NCBI RefSeq assembly: GCF_003946245.1
Contig: NZ_RHNN01000001.1
Span: forward strand, 62,001 to 126,000
Origin: Levilactobacillus cerevisiae
GTDB lineage: Bacteria > Bacillota > Bacilli > Lactobacillales > Lactobacillaceae
Direction: 5' to 3'
DNA length: 64,000 nt
This document shows positions 1 to 9,051 of this stretch, in pieces (the stretch's first letter is position 1; every line of letters begins with the position of its first letter). The notes below the pieces were generated by a model. The model saw nothing but the letters and a program-made list of their open reading frames with translations. It made no database searches and was not told the DNA's origin. Made by a program: the position numbers and the translations under genes.

Positions 1-1
1 A

Positions 2-202
2 GGTAAGGGCAAGGATGGCGAGACTACTCAGGAACCCGTTGCCGATAAGCCTAAGGCCAAAGCCAAGGCTAAACCTAAGGCCAAAGACAAGGCTAAGGGT
101 AACGAGCAACCAGCTAAAGCGGAAAAAGCGAACAAGCCACACCGCAACCGGAAGCGGCATCACAGCAGTAAACCTGCGACCACTACCGATAAACAAGCTT
201 AA
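2..202 (+). CDS. C-terminal tail of a protein, probably ribonuclease J (partial)
   Basis: An open frame enters from the left edge and ends at a TAA. The 66 visible residues are almost all Lys, Ala, Pro and Asp, with repeated PKAK/AKAK units, then a basic His/Arg cluster (NRKRHH) near the end. No catalytic domain is inside the window. In lactobacilli a ribonuclease J gene with a basic, low-complexity tail often precedes the next gene and tuf, so RNase J, a 5'-3' exo/endoribonuclease of the RNA degradosome, is the likely identity. That rests on position and composition only. The Lys-rich tail could help bind RNA. Confidence 0.5.
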   Translation, partial: GKGKDGETTQEPVADKPKAKAKAKPKAKDKAKGNEQPAKAEKANKPHRNRKRHHSSKPATTTDKQA

Positions 203-301
203 TGTTTAAGACGGGCCTACTGCCAGAAATGGTAGCGGTCCGTTTTGATATCTTTAAAAATATTTGGAAAAGTGGCCGATTTAGCCAAAGGAGGGACCAA
301 A

Positions 302-1264
302 TTGTCAGAATTTTCTAGTCCAGCAGCGCGGGAGCAAGCGTACCAGAAGGCCGTAAACGCCTTTGAGAGCCGTCAATGGTCATTGGCGAGTGACTTGTTC
401 GAAACGCTCTACCAAGACCAGCAAACGCCGGAATTGAACCGCTACGTGGTCGCTAGTCTCTACCACGATCAAAAGTATCTGGTGGCGGAGCAGTATGCGG
501 CGGAACAGAATAATATCTATTTGGATTCGGCCCAACATTTTCAACTCCGGTTAGACGTTGCGTTGAAAAATCAGCAGTTCATTTTTGCGCGCGAATTTTG
601 CCAAGTGGCCGCTGAACGGTGGCGGGCAGGCGGACTCGCGCAGGTGGCCGCTGCCGAGGCTGAGGCGACTGAGACGCTAGCCGCGACCCAGCAGGTGATT
701 GCTAAACAATTTTATCACCTGGGGGATGTGTCGTTTAACGAACAGCGTCAGCGGCTAGAGCATGCCCGTCAGTTGCCGCTGGAGATGTATTTACAAGGCG
801 TCCAGTTTTTATTGGTTGATCCGTTTTTACATCCGCTCCTGCGCGCTGACTTGTTGGAAGGACTCATGCGGTTACGAGTGGATCAAACGGTCAAACTGCA
901 TTGGCTCGACAATCAGACTTATTCGGTTGCCATCGCCGATTTACGGCCAGTCAATGCGAGTCAGGCCGCCGCTGAGATTCAGAATTATTTGCAAAATGAA
1001 CTCGGCCAGCAGGATCCAATGTTAGCCGCCAACCTGCAGCAAACGATTACCCTGCAGCTGATGATGCTGTATCCCTTTATTGACCGCGTGATTACGGATC
1101 CGGTCAGTTGGGTACAAACGATCGCCGGGTTGCCGGTAGAACAGCAACTATCTGAAGAAAAGGTTAAGACAATGCAACGGTGGCAAACAACCTTAAATCG
1201 CTTCATGGCGGCTCTTTTTGGCGCAATTGGCGGACAAAATTCCGAAAAACCCGAAAATGAGTGA
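302..1264 (+). CDS. TPR-like helical-repeat protein upstream of tuf
   Basis: The product is about 320 residues of amphipathic helices rich in Ala, Gln, Glu and Leu, with the spacing typical of tetratricopeptide-like repeats, especially in the first 120 residues. There is no signal peptide or membrane segment. The frame is open from a TTG at 245, but the TTG at 302 is preferred because AAAGGAGGG lies 6 bases before it. Helical-repeat proteins of this kind usually act as scaffolds, and a protein of this type sits between RNase J and tuf in related lactobacilli. The exact function is unknown. It probably ends an RNase J transcript, and the tuf promoter begins just after its stop. Confidence 0.7.
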   Translation: MSEFSSPAAREQAYQKAVNAFESRQWSLASDLFETLYQDQQTPELNRYVVASLYHDQKYLVAEQYAAEQNNIYLDSAQHFQLRLDVALKNQQFIFAREFCQVAAERWRAGGLAQVAAAEAEATETLAATQQVIAKQFYHLGDVSFNEQRQRLEHARQLPLEMYLQGVQFLLVDPFLHPLLRADLLEGLMRLRVDQTVKLHWLDNQTYSVAIADLRPVNASQAAAEIQNYLQNELGQQDPMLAANLQQTITLQLMMLYPFIDRVITDPVSWVQTIAGLPVEQQLSEEKVKTMQRWQTTLNRFMAALFGAIGGQNSEKPENE

Positions 1265-1272
1265 AATTTTAG

Positions 1273-1301
1273 TTTACAAATAATTCTTCAGCATATATAC
1301 T
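1273..1301 (+). promoter_or_regulatory. tuf promoter
   Basis: TTTACA (1273-1278), a 17-base spacer, then TATACT (1296-1301). This near-consensus sigma-A site starts 8 bases after the upstream gene ends and fits a highly expressed EF-Tu gene. A second TATAAT at 1357-1362 with a poor -35 (TTTCCC, 17 bases upstream) may give an additional start. Confidence 0.75.
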
Positions 1302-1436
1302 GGTCAAGGATTCTTTTTTGGGAGGGTTCCAGCTTTCCCTTTCTGAAAAGAAGTAGTATAATTTTACGCAAAGGGTGATTTGTTTTCTTCGGAAGATGAA
1401 TTACACCTTGCGATAAAATACAGGAGGGTTTCATTA

Positions 1437-2627
1437 ATGGCTGAAAAAGAACATTATGAAAGAACTAAACCCCATGTAAATATTGGTACTATTGGCCATA
1501 TTGACCATGGGAAAACGACGTTAACTGCTGCAATCACTAAGGTACTTGCTAGCAAAGGTTTAGCAAAGGCCGAAGATTACGCTGATATCGATGCTGCTCC
1601 AGAAGAACGTGAACGTGGTATCACGATCAACACCGCTCACGTTGAATACGAAACGGAAAAGCGTCACTATGCGCATATCGATGCCCCAGGACATGCTGAC
1701 TACATCAAGAACATGATTACTGGTGCTGCCCAAATGGACGGTGCTATCTTGGTTGTTGCCGCTACTGATGGCCCTATGCCACAAACTCGTGAACACATTT
1801 TGCTTGCTCGCCAAGTGGGTGTTGAATACATCATCGTCTTCTTAAACAAGACTGATCTTGTTGACGACGACGAACTTGTCGACTTAGTTGAAATGGAAGT
1901 TCGTGAATTGCTTTCAGAATACGATTACCCTGGTGACGATATTCCAGTTATCCGCGGTTCTGCTTTGAAGGCTCTTGAAGGCGACGAAGAACAAGAAAAG
2001 GTTATCCTTCACTTGATGGATGTTGTGGATGATTACATCCCAACGCCAGAACGTGAAAACGACAAGCCATTCTTGATGCCAGTTGAAGACGTCTTCACGA
2101 TCACTGGTCGTGGGACTGTTGCTTCTGGTCGTATCGACCGTGGGATGGTCAAGGTTGGTGACGAAGTTGAAATCGTTGGTTTACATGACGACGTATTGAA
2201 GACGACTGTTACTGGTCTTGAAATGTTCCGTAAGACGTTGGACCTTGGTGAAGCCGGGGACAACATCGGTGCTTTGCTTCGTGGGATTAACCGTGAACAA
2301 GTTGTTCGTGGACAAGTTTTGGCTAAGCCAGGCTCGATCCAAACGCACAAAATGTTCAAGGGTGAAGTCTACATCTTGAGCAAAGAAGAAGGTGGCCGTC
2401 ATACGCCATTCTTCTCAAACTACCGTCCACAATTCTACTTCCACACCACTGATATCACTGGTGTTATTGAATTGCCTGATGGCGTTGAAATGGTTATGCC
2501 TGGTGACAACGTGACGTTCACTGTTGAACTGATCCAACCAGCTGCCATTGAAAAGGGTACGAAGTTTACTGTTCGTGAAGGTGGCCACACTGTTGGTGCC
2601 GGTACCGTTACGGAAATTGACGACTAA
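1437..2627 (+). CDS. tuf: Elongation factor Tu
   Basis: EF-Tu delivers aminoacyl-tRNA to the ribosomal A site as a GTP complex in the cytoplasm. The 396-residue product is full length. The P-loop GHIDHGKT (about residues 20-27), DAPGH (switch II) and NKTD base-recognition motifs are intact. Domains 2 and 3 follow and end in the usual GAGTVTEI tail. The start is the ATG at 1437, 7 bases after CAGGAGGGT. The frame extends upstream to 1380, but that part has no ribosome binding site. It has its own promoter and a strong terminator, so it is mostly monocistronic. Codon use is strongly biased, as expected for abundant proteins. The nucleotide exchange partner EF-Ts is encoded at 37.9 kb. Confidence 0.98.
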   Translation: MAEKEHYERTKPHVNIGTIGHIDHGKTTLTAAITKVLASKGLAKAEDYADIDAAPEERERGITINTAHVEYETEKRHYAHIDAPGHADYIKNMITGAAQMDGAILVVAATDGPMPQTREHILLARQVGVEYIIVFLNKTDLVDDDELVDLVEMEVRELLSEYDYPGDDIPVIRGSALKALEGDEEQEKVILHLMDVVDDYIPTPERENDKPFLMPVEDVFTITGRGTVASGRIDRGMVKVGDEVEIVGLHDDVLKTTVTGLEMFRKTLDLGEAGDNIGALLRGINREQVVRGQVLAKPGSIQTHKMFKGEVYILSKEEGGRHTPFFSNYRPQFYFHTTDITGVIELPDGVEMVMPGDNVTFTVELIQPAAIEKGTKFTVREGGHTVGAGTVTEIDD

Positions 2628-2650
2628 TTTTAATTAATTAGCGTATCTGC

Positions 2651-2692
2651 AAGAGGGGTCGAAAAGTCTATCTTTTCGGTCCCTTTTGTTTT
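2651..2692 (+). terminator. tuf intrinsic terminator
   Basis: GGGGTCGAAAAG pairs with CTTTTCGGTCCC (two G-T wobbles) across a short TCTAT loop, followed by TTTTGTTTT. Confidence 0.85.
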
Positions 2693-2779
2693 GGCATGGT
2701 GAATGGGCTTGAATTATGATTTTTATGGGGCGAAATCCTAAAGAATCCGCGCCATTCACGGTGTTTCAGCAAAAATCAT

Positions 2780-2808
2780 TTTACAATTTGGGCCCCATAA
2801 GGTACACT
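2780..2808 (+). promoter_or_regulatory. tig promoter
   Basis: TTTACA (2780-2785), a 17-base spacer and TACACT (2803-2808), about 60 bases before the trigger factor start. Confidence 0.7.
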
Positions 2809-2869
2809 AATACAGTATGCAATTGCTAGAATTGTAAATAGTAATATCTTTCATTTCGGAGGGAAAATA

Positions 2870-4180
2870 ATGGCTGCAAAATGGGAAAAAAAGGAAGCAA
2901 CTCAAGGCGAATTAACCTTTGAAATTGCTCCTGACATGATCAAGGAAGGCTTAGACAAAGCATTCCAACGTACCAAGAAAAACTTAGCGGTTCCAGGTTT
3001 CCGTAAGGGCCGGGTTCCACGTCAAATCTTTAACCAAATGTACGGTGAAGAAGCACTCTACCAAGATGCATTAAACATCGTCTTACCAGATGCTTACGAA
3101 GCTGCTATCAAAGAAGCTGGCATTGACCCAGTCGACCAACCTCAAGTGGACGTTGAATCCATGGACAAGGGTAAGGCTTGGGTTTTGAAGGCCGTTGTCA
3201 CTGTTAAGCCAGACGTTAAGTTGGGCGAATACAAGGGCCTCAGCGTAACCAAGCAAAACACGCGGGTTTACCAAAAAGACATCGATGCTGAAATCGAAAA
3301 GCAACGTCAACAACAAGCTGAATTAGTCTTGAAAGAAGACGAAGCAGCTGCTGAAGGCGACACTGTTGTGATTGACTTCGACGGTTACGTTGATGGCAAG
3401 CAATTCGATGGTGGTAAGGCTGACAACTATTCCTTGGAATTAGGTTCTAACTCCTTCATTCCTGGCTTTGAAGACCAATTAGTTGGTCACAAGGCTGGCG
3501 AAAACGTGGACGTTAAAGTAACCTTCCCTAAGGATTACCAAGCCGAAGACTTACGTGACAAGGAAGCCACTTTCAAGGTAACCTTGCACGAAGTTAAGGA
3601 AAAGCAATTGCCTGACTTAGATGATGAATTCGCTAAGGATGTTGACGAAGACGTTGACAGCTTAGAAGAATTACAAGCTAAGACGAAGGATAACTTAAAG
3701 GACCAAAAGACGAACGCTGCTCACGAAGCCATCGAAGACGAAGCCATCAGTGAAGCTGTTGACAACGCTGAAATTGCTGACGTACCAGCTGCTATGTTGA
3801 AAGATGACATTGACCGTCAGATGGATCAATACCTGGCTAACATGCAACAACAAGGTATCGAACCTAAGATGTACTTCCAATTGACTGGAACGACTGAAGA
3901 TGACTTGCGTAAGCAATTCACTGACGGTGCTGACAAGCGCGTTAAGACCAACTTGGTTTTAGAGGCCATTGTTGAAGCCGAAAAGATCGTCCCTTCCGAA
4001 GACGAAGTTGCTGCTGAAGTCAAGGACTTAGCCGCTCAATACGGTATGGAAGAAAGTGCTGTTCGCAGTGCCCTTTCAGATGACATGCTGAAGCATGATA
4101 TCGCCATCAAGAGTGCCGTTGACTTAATTGCCGACTCCGCTAAGCAAGACAAGAAGAAGGATGCCGAAGACGACGAATAA
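2870..4180 (+). CDS. tig: Trigger factor, ribosome-associated chaperone and prolyl isomerase
   Basis: Trigger factor binds the ribosome near the exit tunnel and assists folding of nascent chains. The 436-residue protein has the family's three parts: an N-terminal ribosome-binding domain with the signature GFRKGRVPR (canonical GFRKGKVP, about residue 45), an FKBP-type prolyl isomerase domain around residues 160-245 ([14 protein letters not shown] and following), and a long helical C-terminal chaperone domain ending in an acidic tail. The start is the ATG at 2870 after GGAGGG. It has its own promoter and terminator. The order tuf-tig-clpX-engB is conserved in lactobacilli and puts early folding next to quality control. 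Confidence 0.97.
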   Translation: MAAKWEKKEATQGELTFEIAPDMIKEGLDKAFQRTKKNLAVPGFRKGRVPRQIFNQMYGEEALYQDALNIVLPDAYEAAIKEAGIDPVDQPQVDVESMDKGKAWVLKAVVTVKPDVKLGEYKGLSVTKQNTRVYQKDIDAEIEKQRQQQAELVLKEDEAAAEGDTVVIDFDGYVDGKQFDGGKADNYSLELGSNSFIPGFEDQLVGHKAGENVDVKVTFPKDYQAEDLRDKEATFKVTLHEVKEKQLPDLDDEFAKDVDEDVDSLEELQAKTKDNLKDQKTNAAHEAIEDEAISEAVDNAEIADVPAAMLKDDIDRQMDQYLANMQQQGIEPKMYFQLTGTTEDDLRKQFTDGADKRVKTNLVLEAIVEAEKIVPSEDEVAAEVKDLAAQYGMEESAVRSALSDDMLKHDIAIKSAVDLIADSAKQDKKKDAEDDE

Positions 4181-4201
4181 TCTTCGTTGTTTGTAGACAT
4201 G

Positions 4202-4239
4202 ACCGGGACGACACGTGTTGTTGTCCCGGTTTTTTTTTT
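4202..4239 (+). terminator. tig intrinsic terminator
   Basis: ACCGGGACGACA and TGTTGTCCCGGT form a long GC-rich stem followed by nine or more T. Confidence 0.92.
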
Positions 4240-4265
4240 ATCCAGGACCCGGCGAGGCAAATTGA

Positions 4266-4294
4266 TTTTCAGGCGCCGTTAACTGTGGTATAGT
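4266..4294 (+). promoter_or_regulatory. clpX promoter with extended -10
   Basis: TTTTCA (4266-4271), a 17-base spacer and TATAGT (4289-4294) preceded by TGG, giving an extended -10 box. Confidence 0.6.
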
Positions 4295-4381
4295 ACACGA
4301 TTGATGGGAGACCTGGTTAGTTCGACGGGTTAACTGACCAAAATGCGTCATTTAGTTAAGGCTTAAGCCTGGAGAGAAAGG

Positions 4382-5647
4382 GTGAGTTTATTGTTTGAAA
4401 ACACCGACGAAACGAATGGCCCAGTGACCTGCTCATTCTGTGGCAAGACACAAGATCAAGTTCAGAAGATTGTTGCTGGTCCAGGTGTTTACATCTGTAA
4501 CGAATGCATCGACCTCTGTAAGGAGATCATCGACGAAGAATTCAATCAAGACGCTGCACAAGAAACCTTAGAAGTGCCGACGCCTGCTGATATCGTCAAG
4601 ACACTTGACCAATACGTCATCGGCCAAAGTGAAGCTAAGCGGACGCTCTCTGTGGCCGTTTACAATCACTACAAACGGGTCAATGAAATGGCACAAACGG
4701 ACAATGATGGTCCCGAATTACAGAAGAGTAACATTGCTGTGATCGGACCCACTGGTTCTGGGAAGACTTACCTGGCGCAAAGCCTGGCAAAGATTTTGAA
4801 CGTGCCATTTGCCATTGCCGATGCCACCACGCTGACGGAAGCCGGCTACGTGGGTGAAGATGTGGAAAATATCCTCTTGAAGCTCTTACAAAGCGCCGAT
4901 TACGACGTTGACCGGGCCGAAAAGGGTATCATTTACATTGATGAAATTGACAAGATTGCTAAGAAATCCGAAAACGTCTCCATTACGCGGGATGTTTCTG
5001 GCGAAGGTGTCCAACAAGCCTTATTGAAGATCTTGGAAGGTACGATTGCCAACGTGCCGCCTCAGGGTGGTCGTAAGCATCCCCAACAAGAGTTCATTCA
5101 AATTGATACGACCAACATTCTATTCATCGTTGGTGGGGCCTTTGATGGCATTGACGGCATCGTTAAACGGCGGTTGGGTGACCAAACGATTGGTTTCGGT
5201 GCGGACACCAAGGAACAGGATGTCTTGGCTTCGGGTGATAGCCTGATGCAACACATCATTCCCGAGGACCTTTTACAATTTGGGTTGATTCCCGAATTCA
5301 TTGGTCGTTTGCCAATCTTAACGGCGCTGGAGAAGCTGGACGAAAATGACTTAGTCCGGATTTTGACAGAACCGAAGAATGCCTTGGTTAAGCAATATGA
5401 GAAGCTCTTGGCGTTAGACAACGTTGAATTGCAGTTCCAACCAGCAGCCTTACGTGAAATGGCCAAGTTAGCCATTGGTCGTAACACGGGTGCCCGGGGC
5501 TTGCGGTCCATCATTGAAGACGTTATGCGGGATATCATGTTTGACCTGCCAAGTCGGAGTGACGTGGCCAAGGTTGTGATTACCGCTGATACGGTCACGC
5601 AGCATTCAGAGCCTGAACTGGTTTTGAAGGACCAAAAGGCGTCATAA
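4382..5647 (+). CDS. clpX: ATP-dependent Clp protease ATP-binding subunit ClpX
   Basis: ClpX is the AAA+ unfoldase that feeds tagged proteins to the ClpP protease. The 421-residue product has an N-terminal zinc-binding domain (Cys17, Cys20, Cys39, Cys42), Walker A GPTGSGKT (122-129), Walker [10 protein letters not shown], the RKHP loop that contacts substrate, and the arginine-containing sensor GARGLRS. The start is a GTG at 4382 after GGAGAGAAAGG; the encoded N-terminus MSLLFEN matches the family. It has its own promoter and terminator. clpP is not in the window. Confidence 0.97.
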   Translation: MSLLFENTDETNGPVTCSFCGKTQDQVQKIVAGPGVYICNECIDLCKEIIDEEFNQDAAQETLEVPTPADIVKTLDQYVIGQSEAKRTLSVAVYNHYKRVNEMAQTDNDGPELQKSNIAVIGPTGSGKTYLAQSLAKILNVPFAIADATTLTEAGYVGEDVENILLKLLQSADYDVDRAEKGIIYIDEIDKIAKKSENVSITRDVSGEGVQQALLKILEGTIANVPPQGGRKHPQQEFIQIDTTNILFIVGGAFDGIDGIVKRRLGDQTIGFGADTKEQDVLASGDSLMQHIIPEDLLQFGLIPEFIGRLPILTALEKLDENDLVRILTEPKNALVKQYEKLLALDNVELQFQPAALREMAKLAIGRNTGARGLRSIIEDVMRDIMFDLPSRSDVAKVVITADTVTQHSEPELVLKDQKAS

Positions 5648-5663
5648 ATTTAAGTCAACAGAG

Positions 5664-5698
5664 AAGTGTCAGGGCGCTTGCCTTGGCACTTTTTTTGT
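5664..5698 (+). terminator. clpX intrinsic terminator
   Basis: AAGTGTCAGGGC and GCCTTGGCACT pair around GCTT, followed by seven T. Confidence 0.85.
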
Positions 5699-5793
5699 TA
5701 GGAGGACCGATACGGCGAAAAATTTCCTTTGCCCGTCACAGCTAGCTTAACCAGTCCGTGACCAGAAAAGTTGGCCTGTCGCCATGTTTTCTG

Positions 5794-5802
5794 TGTTAGA
5801 AT
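5794..5802 (+). promoter_or_regulatory. engB extended -10 promoter
   Basis: TGTTAGAAT (TGn plus TAGAAT). TTGGCC lies 20 bases upstream, too far for a strong -35, so the extended -10 probably dominates. Confidence 0.45.
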
Positions 5803-5836
5803 AGTGAAAGATATTTTGGAGAGGATGGACGAACTA

Positions 5837-6430
5837 ATGGAAGTCAATCATGTGGAACTAGTCATGAGCGCGGTGGATCCCGTGCAGTACCCAACGACGG
5901 GGTATCCAGAGATTGCGTTGGTCGGTCGTTCTAACGTGGGGAAATCCTCACTGACGAACGTTTTGATTAACCGAAACTCTTATGCCCGGACGTCGGGACA
6001 ACCTGGGAAGACGCAAACCCTAAACTTTTACAACGTGGAGGACCAACTCTACTTCGTTGACGTCCCTGGTTATGGGTACGCGAAAGTTTCCAAGGCAGAG
6101 CGTGAAAAGTGGGGTAATATGATTGAGACCTACTTGACGCAGCGTGACCAGTTAAAAGGGGTCGTTTCCTTAGTCGATGCCCGGCATGCGCCTACTGAAG
6201 ACGACGTGCAAATGTACCAATGGCTGGCTTACTATGGCTTGCCAACGCTGATCGTTGCCACTAAGAGTGACAAGATTGCGCGCGGCAAATGGAACCAGGC
6301 CGTCAGCTTAATCAAAAAGACCATGGATCTACCGAATACGGATAACATCATTATGTTCTCGGCACCCAAGAAGATTGGGAAGGATGCCGTTTGGAACTGG
6401 ATTGAGCAACAAGCCTTTGGGGAGGAATAA
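5837..6430 (+). CDS. engB: Ribosome biogenesis GTPase YsxC/EngB
   Basis: This small essential GTPase acts late in 50S subunit assembly. The 197-residue product carries G1 [10 protein letters not shown]3 DVPGYG and G4 TKSD motifs in the order and spacing of the TrmE-Era-EngA-YihA family. The start chosen is ATG 5837 ([13 protein letters not shown]), which matches the N-terminus of lactobacillus homologues. An ATG at 5825 directly abuts the GGAGAGG ribosome binding site and is less likely, and the longer open frame from 5771 overlaps the promoter. The next gene begins 2 bases after the stop, so the two are co-transcribed. Confidence 0.95.
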   Translation: MEVNHVELVMSAVDPVQYPTTGYPEIALVGRSNVGKSSLTNVLINRNSYARTSGQPGKTQTLNFYNVEDQLYFVDVPGYGYAKVSKAEREKWGNMIETYLTQRDQLKGVVSLVDARHAPTEDDVQMYQWLAYYGLPTLIVATKSDKIARGKWNQAVSLIKKTMDLPNTDNIIMFSAPKKIGKDAVWNWIEQQAFGEE

Positions 6431-6432
6431 CT

Positions 6433-6732
6433 TTGGAATTTAACGAATATCAAAAAGCTGCGAACCGGACGCTGTACGGCAACGAACAGGTCTTAACCAA
6501 CTGTGCCTTGGGCTTGGCTGGTGAAACGGGCCAGGTCGTTGATTTGGTCAAGAACTACACGTTCCACGGCAAGAGCATGGATCATGATGCGATTGTGAAG
6601 GAAATGGGCGACGTGCTCTGGTACCTCAGCCAAATTTCGCAGTGGGCAGACATTGACTTTGACGAAGTTGCCCAAGACAACATCAAACGGCTCAATGCCC
6701 GCTACCCCCATGGCTACCAACCGAACCATTAA
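6433..6732 (+). CDS. MazG-like nucleotide pyrophosphohydrolase
   Basis: The 99-residue protein resembles the MazG superfamily, which hydrolyses nucleoside triphosphates (often non-canonical ones) to monophosphates and pyrophosphate. It has the paired acidic motifs in helical positions: GETGQVVDLVK near residue 30 and KEMGDVLWYLS near residue 57, then the characteristic LNARYP. In the usual GEAGE motif the second Glu is Gln here, so one metal ligand may be lost or replaced. It starts at TTG 6433, and its GGAGG lies inside the last codons of engB, which implies translational coupling. A house-cleaning role is likely; the substrate is unknown. Confidence 0.8.
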   Translation: MEFNEYQKAANRTLYGNEQVLTNCALGLAGETGQVVDLVKNYTFHGKSMDHDAIVKEMGDVLWYLSQISQWADIDFDEVAQDNIKRLNARYPHGYQPNH

Positions 6733-6744
6733 TCAGCTGTACAC

Positions 6745-6784
6745 AAAAAAGGACTCCCGGAAGAATTTCCGCGAGTCCTTTTTA
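6745..6784. terminator. Bidirectional terminator between engB-mazG and the convergent small gene
   Basis: AAAAAAGGACTC...GAGTCCTTTTT: a stem with a T run on both strands, placed between convergent genes. Confidence 0.85.
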
Positions 6785-6793
6785 ACGACCAGG

Positions 6794-6982
6794 TTAGTTG
6801 TGTTCATGTTTTTTCTCGTGCTTGATCTTGTCATCCTTGATCAAACCCTTGCCTTTTTTATCACCCTTGTGTTCGTCGCTACGTTTGAGAAACTTGTCGC
6901 GTTTAACGTCGGTCGGGTCCATTTGGGCAAATTTACCGAACATGGAATCCAGGTCATCTTGACGCTTGACTTTCAATGCCAA
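6794..6982 (-). CDS. Small highly charged protein, SPJ_0845-like
   Basis: A 62-residue protein beginning MALKVKRQDDLDSMF. The start is the TTG at 6982, 8 bases after AAGGAGG; the longer frame upstream lacks a ribosome binding site. The first 20 residues resemble the short N-terminal motif of small lactobacillus and streptococcus proteins annotated as SPJ_0845 family. The remainder is a Lys/His/Asp-rich tail ending KHEKKHEHN that could bind nucleic acid or metal. Its own promoter faces left. No function is known, and the family call is tentative. Confidence 0.6.
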   Translation of the reverse strand: MALKVKRQDDLDSMFGKFAQMDPTDVKRDKFLKRSDEHKGDKKGKGLIKDDKIKHEKKHEHN

Positions 6983-7010
6983 ATCGAACCACCTCCTTGC
7001 TTTTTCAGTA

Positions 7011-7039
7011 ATCATAGCAGAAATCCTGGGATTTGTCAT
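7011..7039 (-). promoter_or_regulatory. Promoter of the small charged protein
   Basis: On the minus strand ATGACA, 17 bases, then TATGAT preceded by TGC (extended -10). Confidence 0.6.
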
Positions 7040-7074
7040 TTTTCAAGCCATAGGCGCGAAACGGGGGCTTTCGC

Positions 7075-7103
7075 TTGCACCAAACAGACATTCGTCTTAT
7101 ACT
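7075..7103 (+). promoter_or_regulatory. uvrC promoter
   Basis: TTGCAC (7075-7080), a 17-base spacer and TATACT (7098-7103), about 40 bases before the uvrC start. No LexA-type box was seen at this promoter. Confidence 0.75.
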
Positions 7104-7145
7104 TTAAAGGCTAATCTTAACGATAAAAAACGGGAGGGATCTTCC

Positions 7146-8963
7146 TTGGCATCGGAATATTTAGAACACAAGCTAGCGTTACTGCCGGGCCTTCCCGGCT
7201 GTTACCTGATGAAAAACATCAACAGTCAGATTATTTATGTGGGTAAGGCGAAGAACCTGAAGAACCGGGTGCGCTCGTACTTCAAGAGTAGCCATACCGG
7301 TAAGACCGCTCAGCTGGTCAGTGAGATCGTTGATTTTGAAACGATTATCACCTCGACTGACAAGGAAGCCTTCTTACTTGAAATCACGTTGATTCAAAAG
7401 CACCAACCCTACTTCAACATTAAGCTCAAACGGGGGACGGGGTATCCCTACATCAAGATTACCAACGAACGGGACCCGCAACTCTTGTTGGTCAGTGATA
7501 TTCGTAAGGATGGGGCCTATTACTTTGGTCCGTACCCCAACGTCTACGCGGCCGAGGAGACGATGCACTTTCTCCAGAAGGTCTACCCATTGCGACGCTG
7601 TACCGGCTTTCAAGGGCGGCCATGCCTTTACTATCACATGGGCCAGTGCCTGGGGGCGTGCTTCAAAGAAGTGCCAGAAGAGGACTACGCCAAGCAGATT
7701 CGGAAAATCAAATCCTTTTTAAATGGGAATGTCGCTCATGCCAAGAAGGAACTCGCTGGGCGGATGGACAAGGCCGCCAGTGATATGGAATATGAACGTG
7801 CGGCCGACCTGCGCGATCAGATTCGCTACATCGAAGCGACCGTGGAGAAGCAAAAGATTATCTCTAACGACAACACGCCCCGTGATATTTTTAACTATCA
7901 TTTGGATAAAGGGTGGCTGTCGATTCAGGTCTTCTTCATTCGGCAGGCCCGGTTGATGAAACGGGAAAAGCGGTTGTTCCCGGTGGTGAACTCCGCTGAA
8001 GAGGAATTGGCGAGCTTTATCGTTCAGTTCTATCAACGTAAAAATACGGTGTTGCCCCGTGAAATTTTGGTCCCCAGTGAGATTGACCACGACGTCATCG
8101 AGGAACTGCTCAAGGTACCCGTTAGAACGCCGCAGCGTGGGACAAAACGGGACTTGCTGGAGATGGCCGGGAAGAACGCCAAACTGGTCTTAGAAGAGAA
8201 GTTTCGGCTACTGGAGCTGGATGAAAGCAAGACTACGGGAGCCATGCAGGAAATTACCGACGCGCTGGGGATTGCGCCGGGCCATAAGATTGAGGCCTTT
8301 GACCACTCTCACATTCAAGGGGCGGATCTAGTTTCTGCAATGGTCGTCTTCGTTGACGGTCAACCCAATAAGAAGTTGTATCGGAAATACAAGCTCCGGA
8401 CCGTGGATCACGCGGACGAAACGGCCAGTACACTGGAGGTTATTCGGCGCCGCTACAGTCGGCTCCTAAAGGAGCATGCGGCCATGCCCGACTTGATTCT
8501 GATGGACGGGGGTGACATCCAAATGAACGCGGTCAAAGAAGTTCTGGCGGATGAACTGGACCTCCACATACCGGTCGCCGGGATGGTCAAAAATGATCAC
8601 CATAAAACGGCCGATCTGTTATTCGGTGGCGACGACCATCATATTCATTTGGATCCCAAGAGTCAGGGCTTTTACCTGGTCCAACGGATTCAAGATGAGG
8701 TTCATCGCTTTGCTATTACCTTCCACCGACAGGTTCATACCAAGCACTCACTGAGTTCCCGGCTGGATCGGATCCCCGGTGTCGGGCCAAAGACGCGTAA
8801 TAAATTGTTGCGGAAGTTTGGCTCTACCAAGAAGATTGGCGAGGCCAGTGTGGATGATTTACGCGGCCTGGGCATTAGCGAAGCTGTGGCACAAACGATT
8901 CACGTCACGCTGGCAACGGAGACGGCGGAAATTAAAAATCCCCGAACCCCAACCAAACTTTGA
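7146..8963 (+). CDS. uvrC: UvrABC system protein C
   Basis: UvrC makes both incisions around bulky DNA lesions in nucleotide excision repair. The 605-residue protein has an N-terminal GIY-YIG nuclease domain (GCYLMKN...IIYVGKAKNLKNRV, residues about 18-45), a UVR domain for UvrB contact (MEYERAADLRDQI), an RNase H-like endonuclease domain (AFDHSHIQGADLVSAMVVF), and tandem helix-hairpin-helix motifs at the C-terminus (IPGVGPKT, LGISEAVAQ). The start is TTG 7146 after GGGAGGG; the open frame upstream to 6966 crosses the promoter and opposing gene. The obgE promoter overlaps its last codons. Confidence 0.97.
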   Translation: MASEYLEHKLALLPGLPGCYLMKNINSQIIYVGKAKNLKNRVRSYFKSSHTGKTAQLVSEIVDFETIITSTDKEAFLLEITLIQKHQPYFNIKLKRGTGYPYIKITNERDPQLLLVSDIRKDGAYYFGPYPNVYAAEETMHFLQKVYPLRRCTGFQGRPCLYYHMGQCLGACFKEVPEEDYAKQIRKIKSFLNGNVAHAKKELAGRMDKAASDMEYERAADLRDQIRYIEATVEKQKIISNDNTPRDIFNYHLDKGWLSIQVFFIRQARLMKREKRLFPVVNSAEEELASFIVQFYQRKNTVLPREILVPSEIDHDVIEELLKVPVRTPQRGTKRDLLEMAGKNAKLVLEEKFRLLELDESKTTGAMQEITDALGIAPGHKIEAFDHSHIQGADLVSAMVVFVDGQPNKKLYRKYKLRTVDHADETASTLEVIRRRYSRLLKEHAAMPDLILMDGGDIQMNAVKEVLADELDLHIPVAGMVKNDHHKTADLLFGGDDHHIHLDPKSQGFYLVQRIQDEVHRFAITFHRQVHTKHSLSSRLDRIPGVGPKTRNKLLRKFGSTKKIGEASVDDLRGLGISEAVAQTIHVTLATETAEIKNPRTPTKL

Positions 8964-8988
8964 CGTGGCGACCGTTTGCCGGTATACT
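8960..8988 (+). promoter_or_regulatory. obgE promoter
   Basis: TTGACG (8960-8965), a 17-base spacer and TATACT (8983-8988). The -35 overlaps the uvrC stop codon. Confidence 0.8.
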
Positions 8989-9051
8989 AGCTAGCAGGAG
9001 TTTGACAGACAAAGCAGCATGCGCTGGTTTAGAAAACGAGGAATAATAATT

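Noticed and set aside
5098-5598. 166-codon minus-strand frame inside clpX
   Set aside because: It is the antisense shadow of a clearly conserved gene.
6653-7114. 153-codon plus-strand frame between the MazG-like gene and uvrC
   Set aside because: It runs through a bidirectional terminator and antisense to the small charged protein, with no ribosome binding site.
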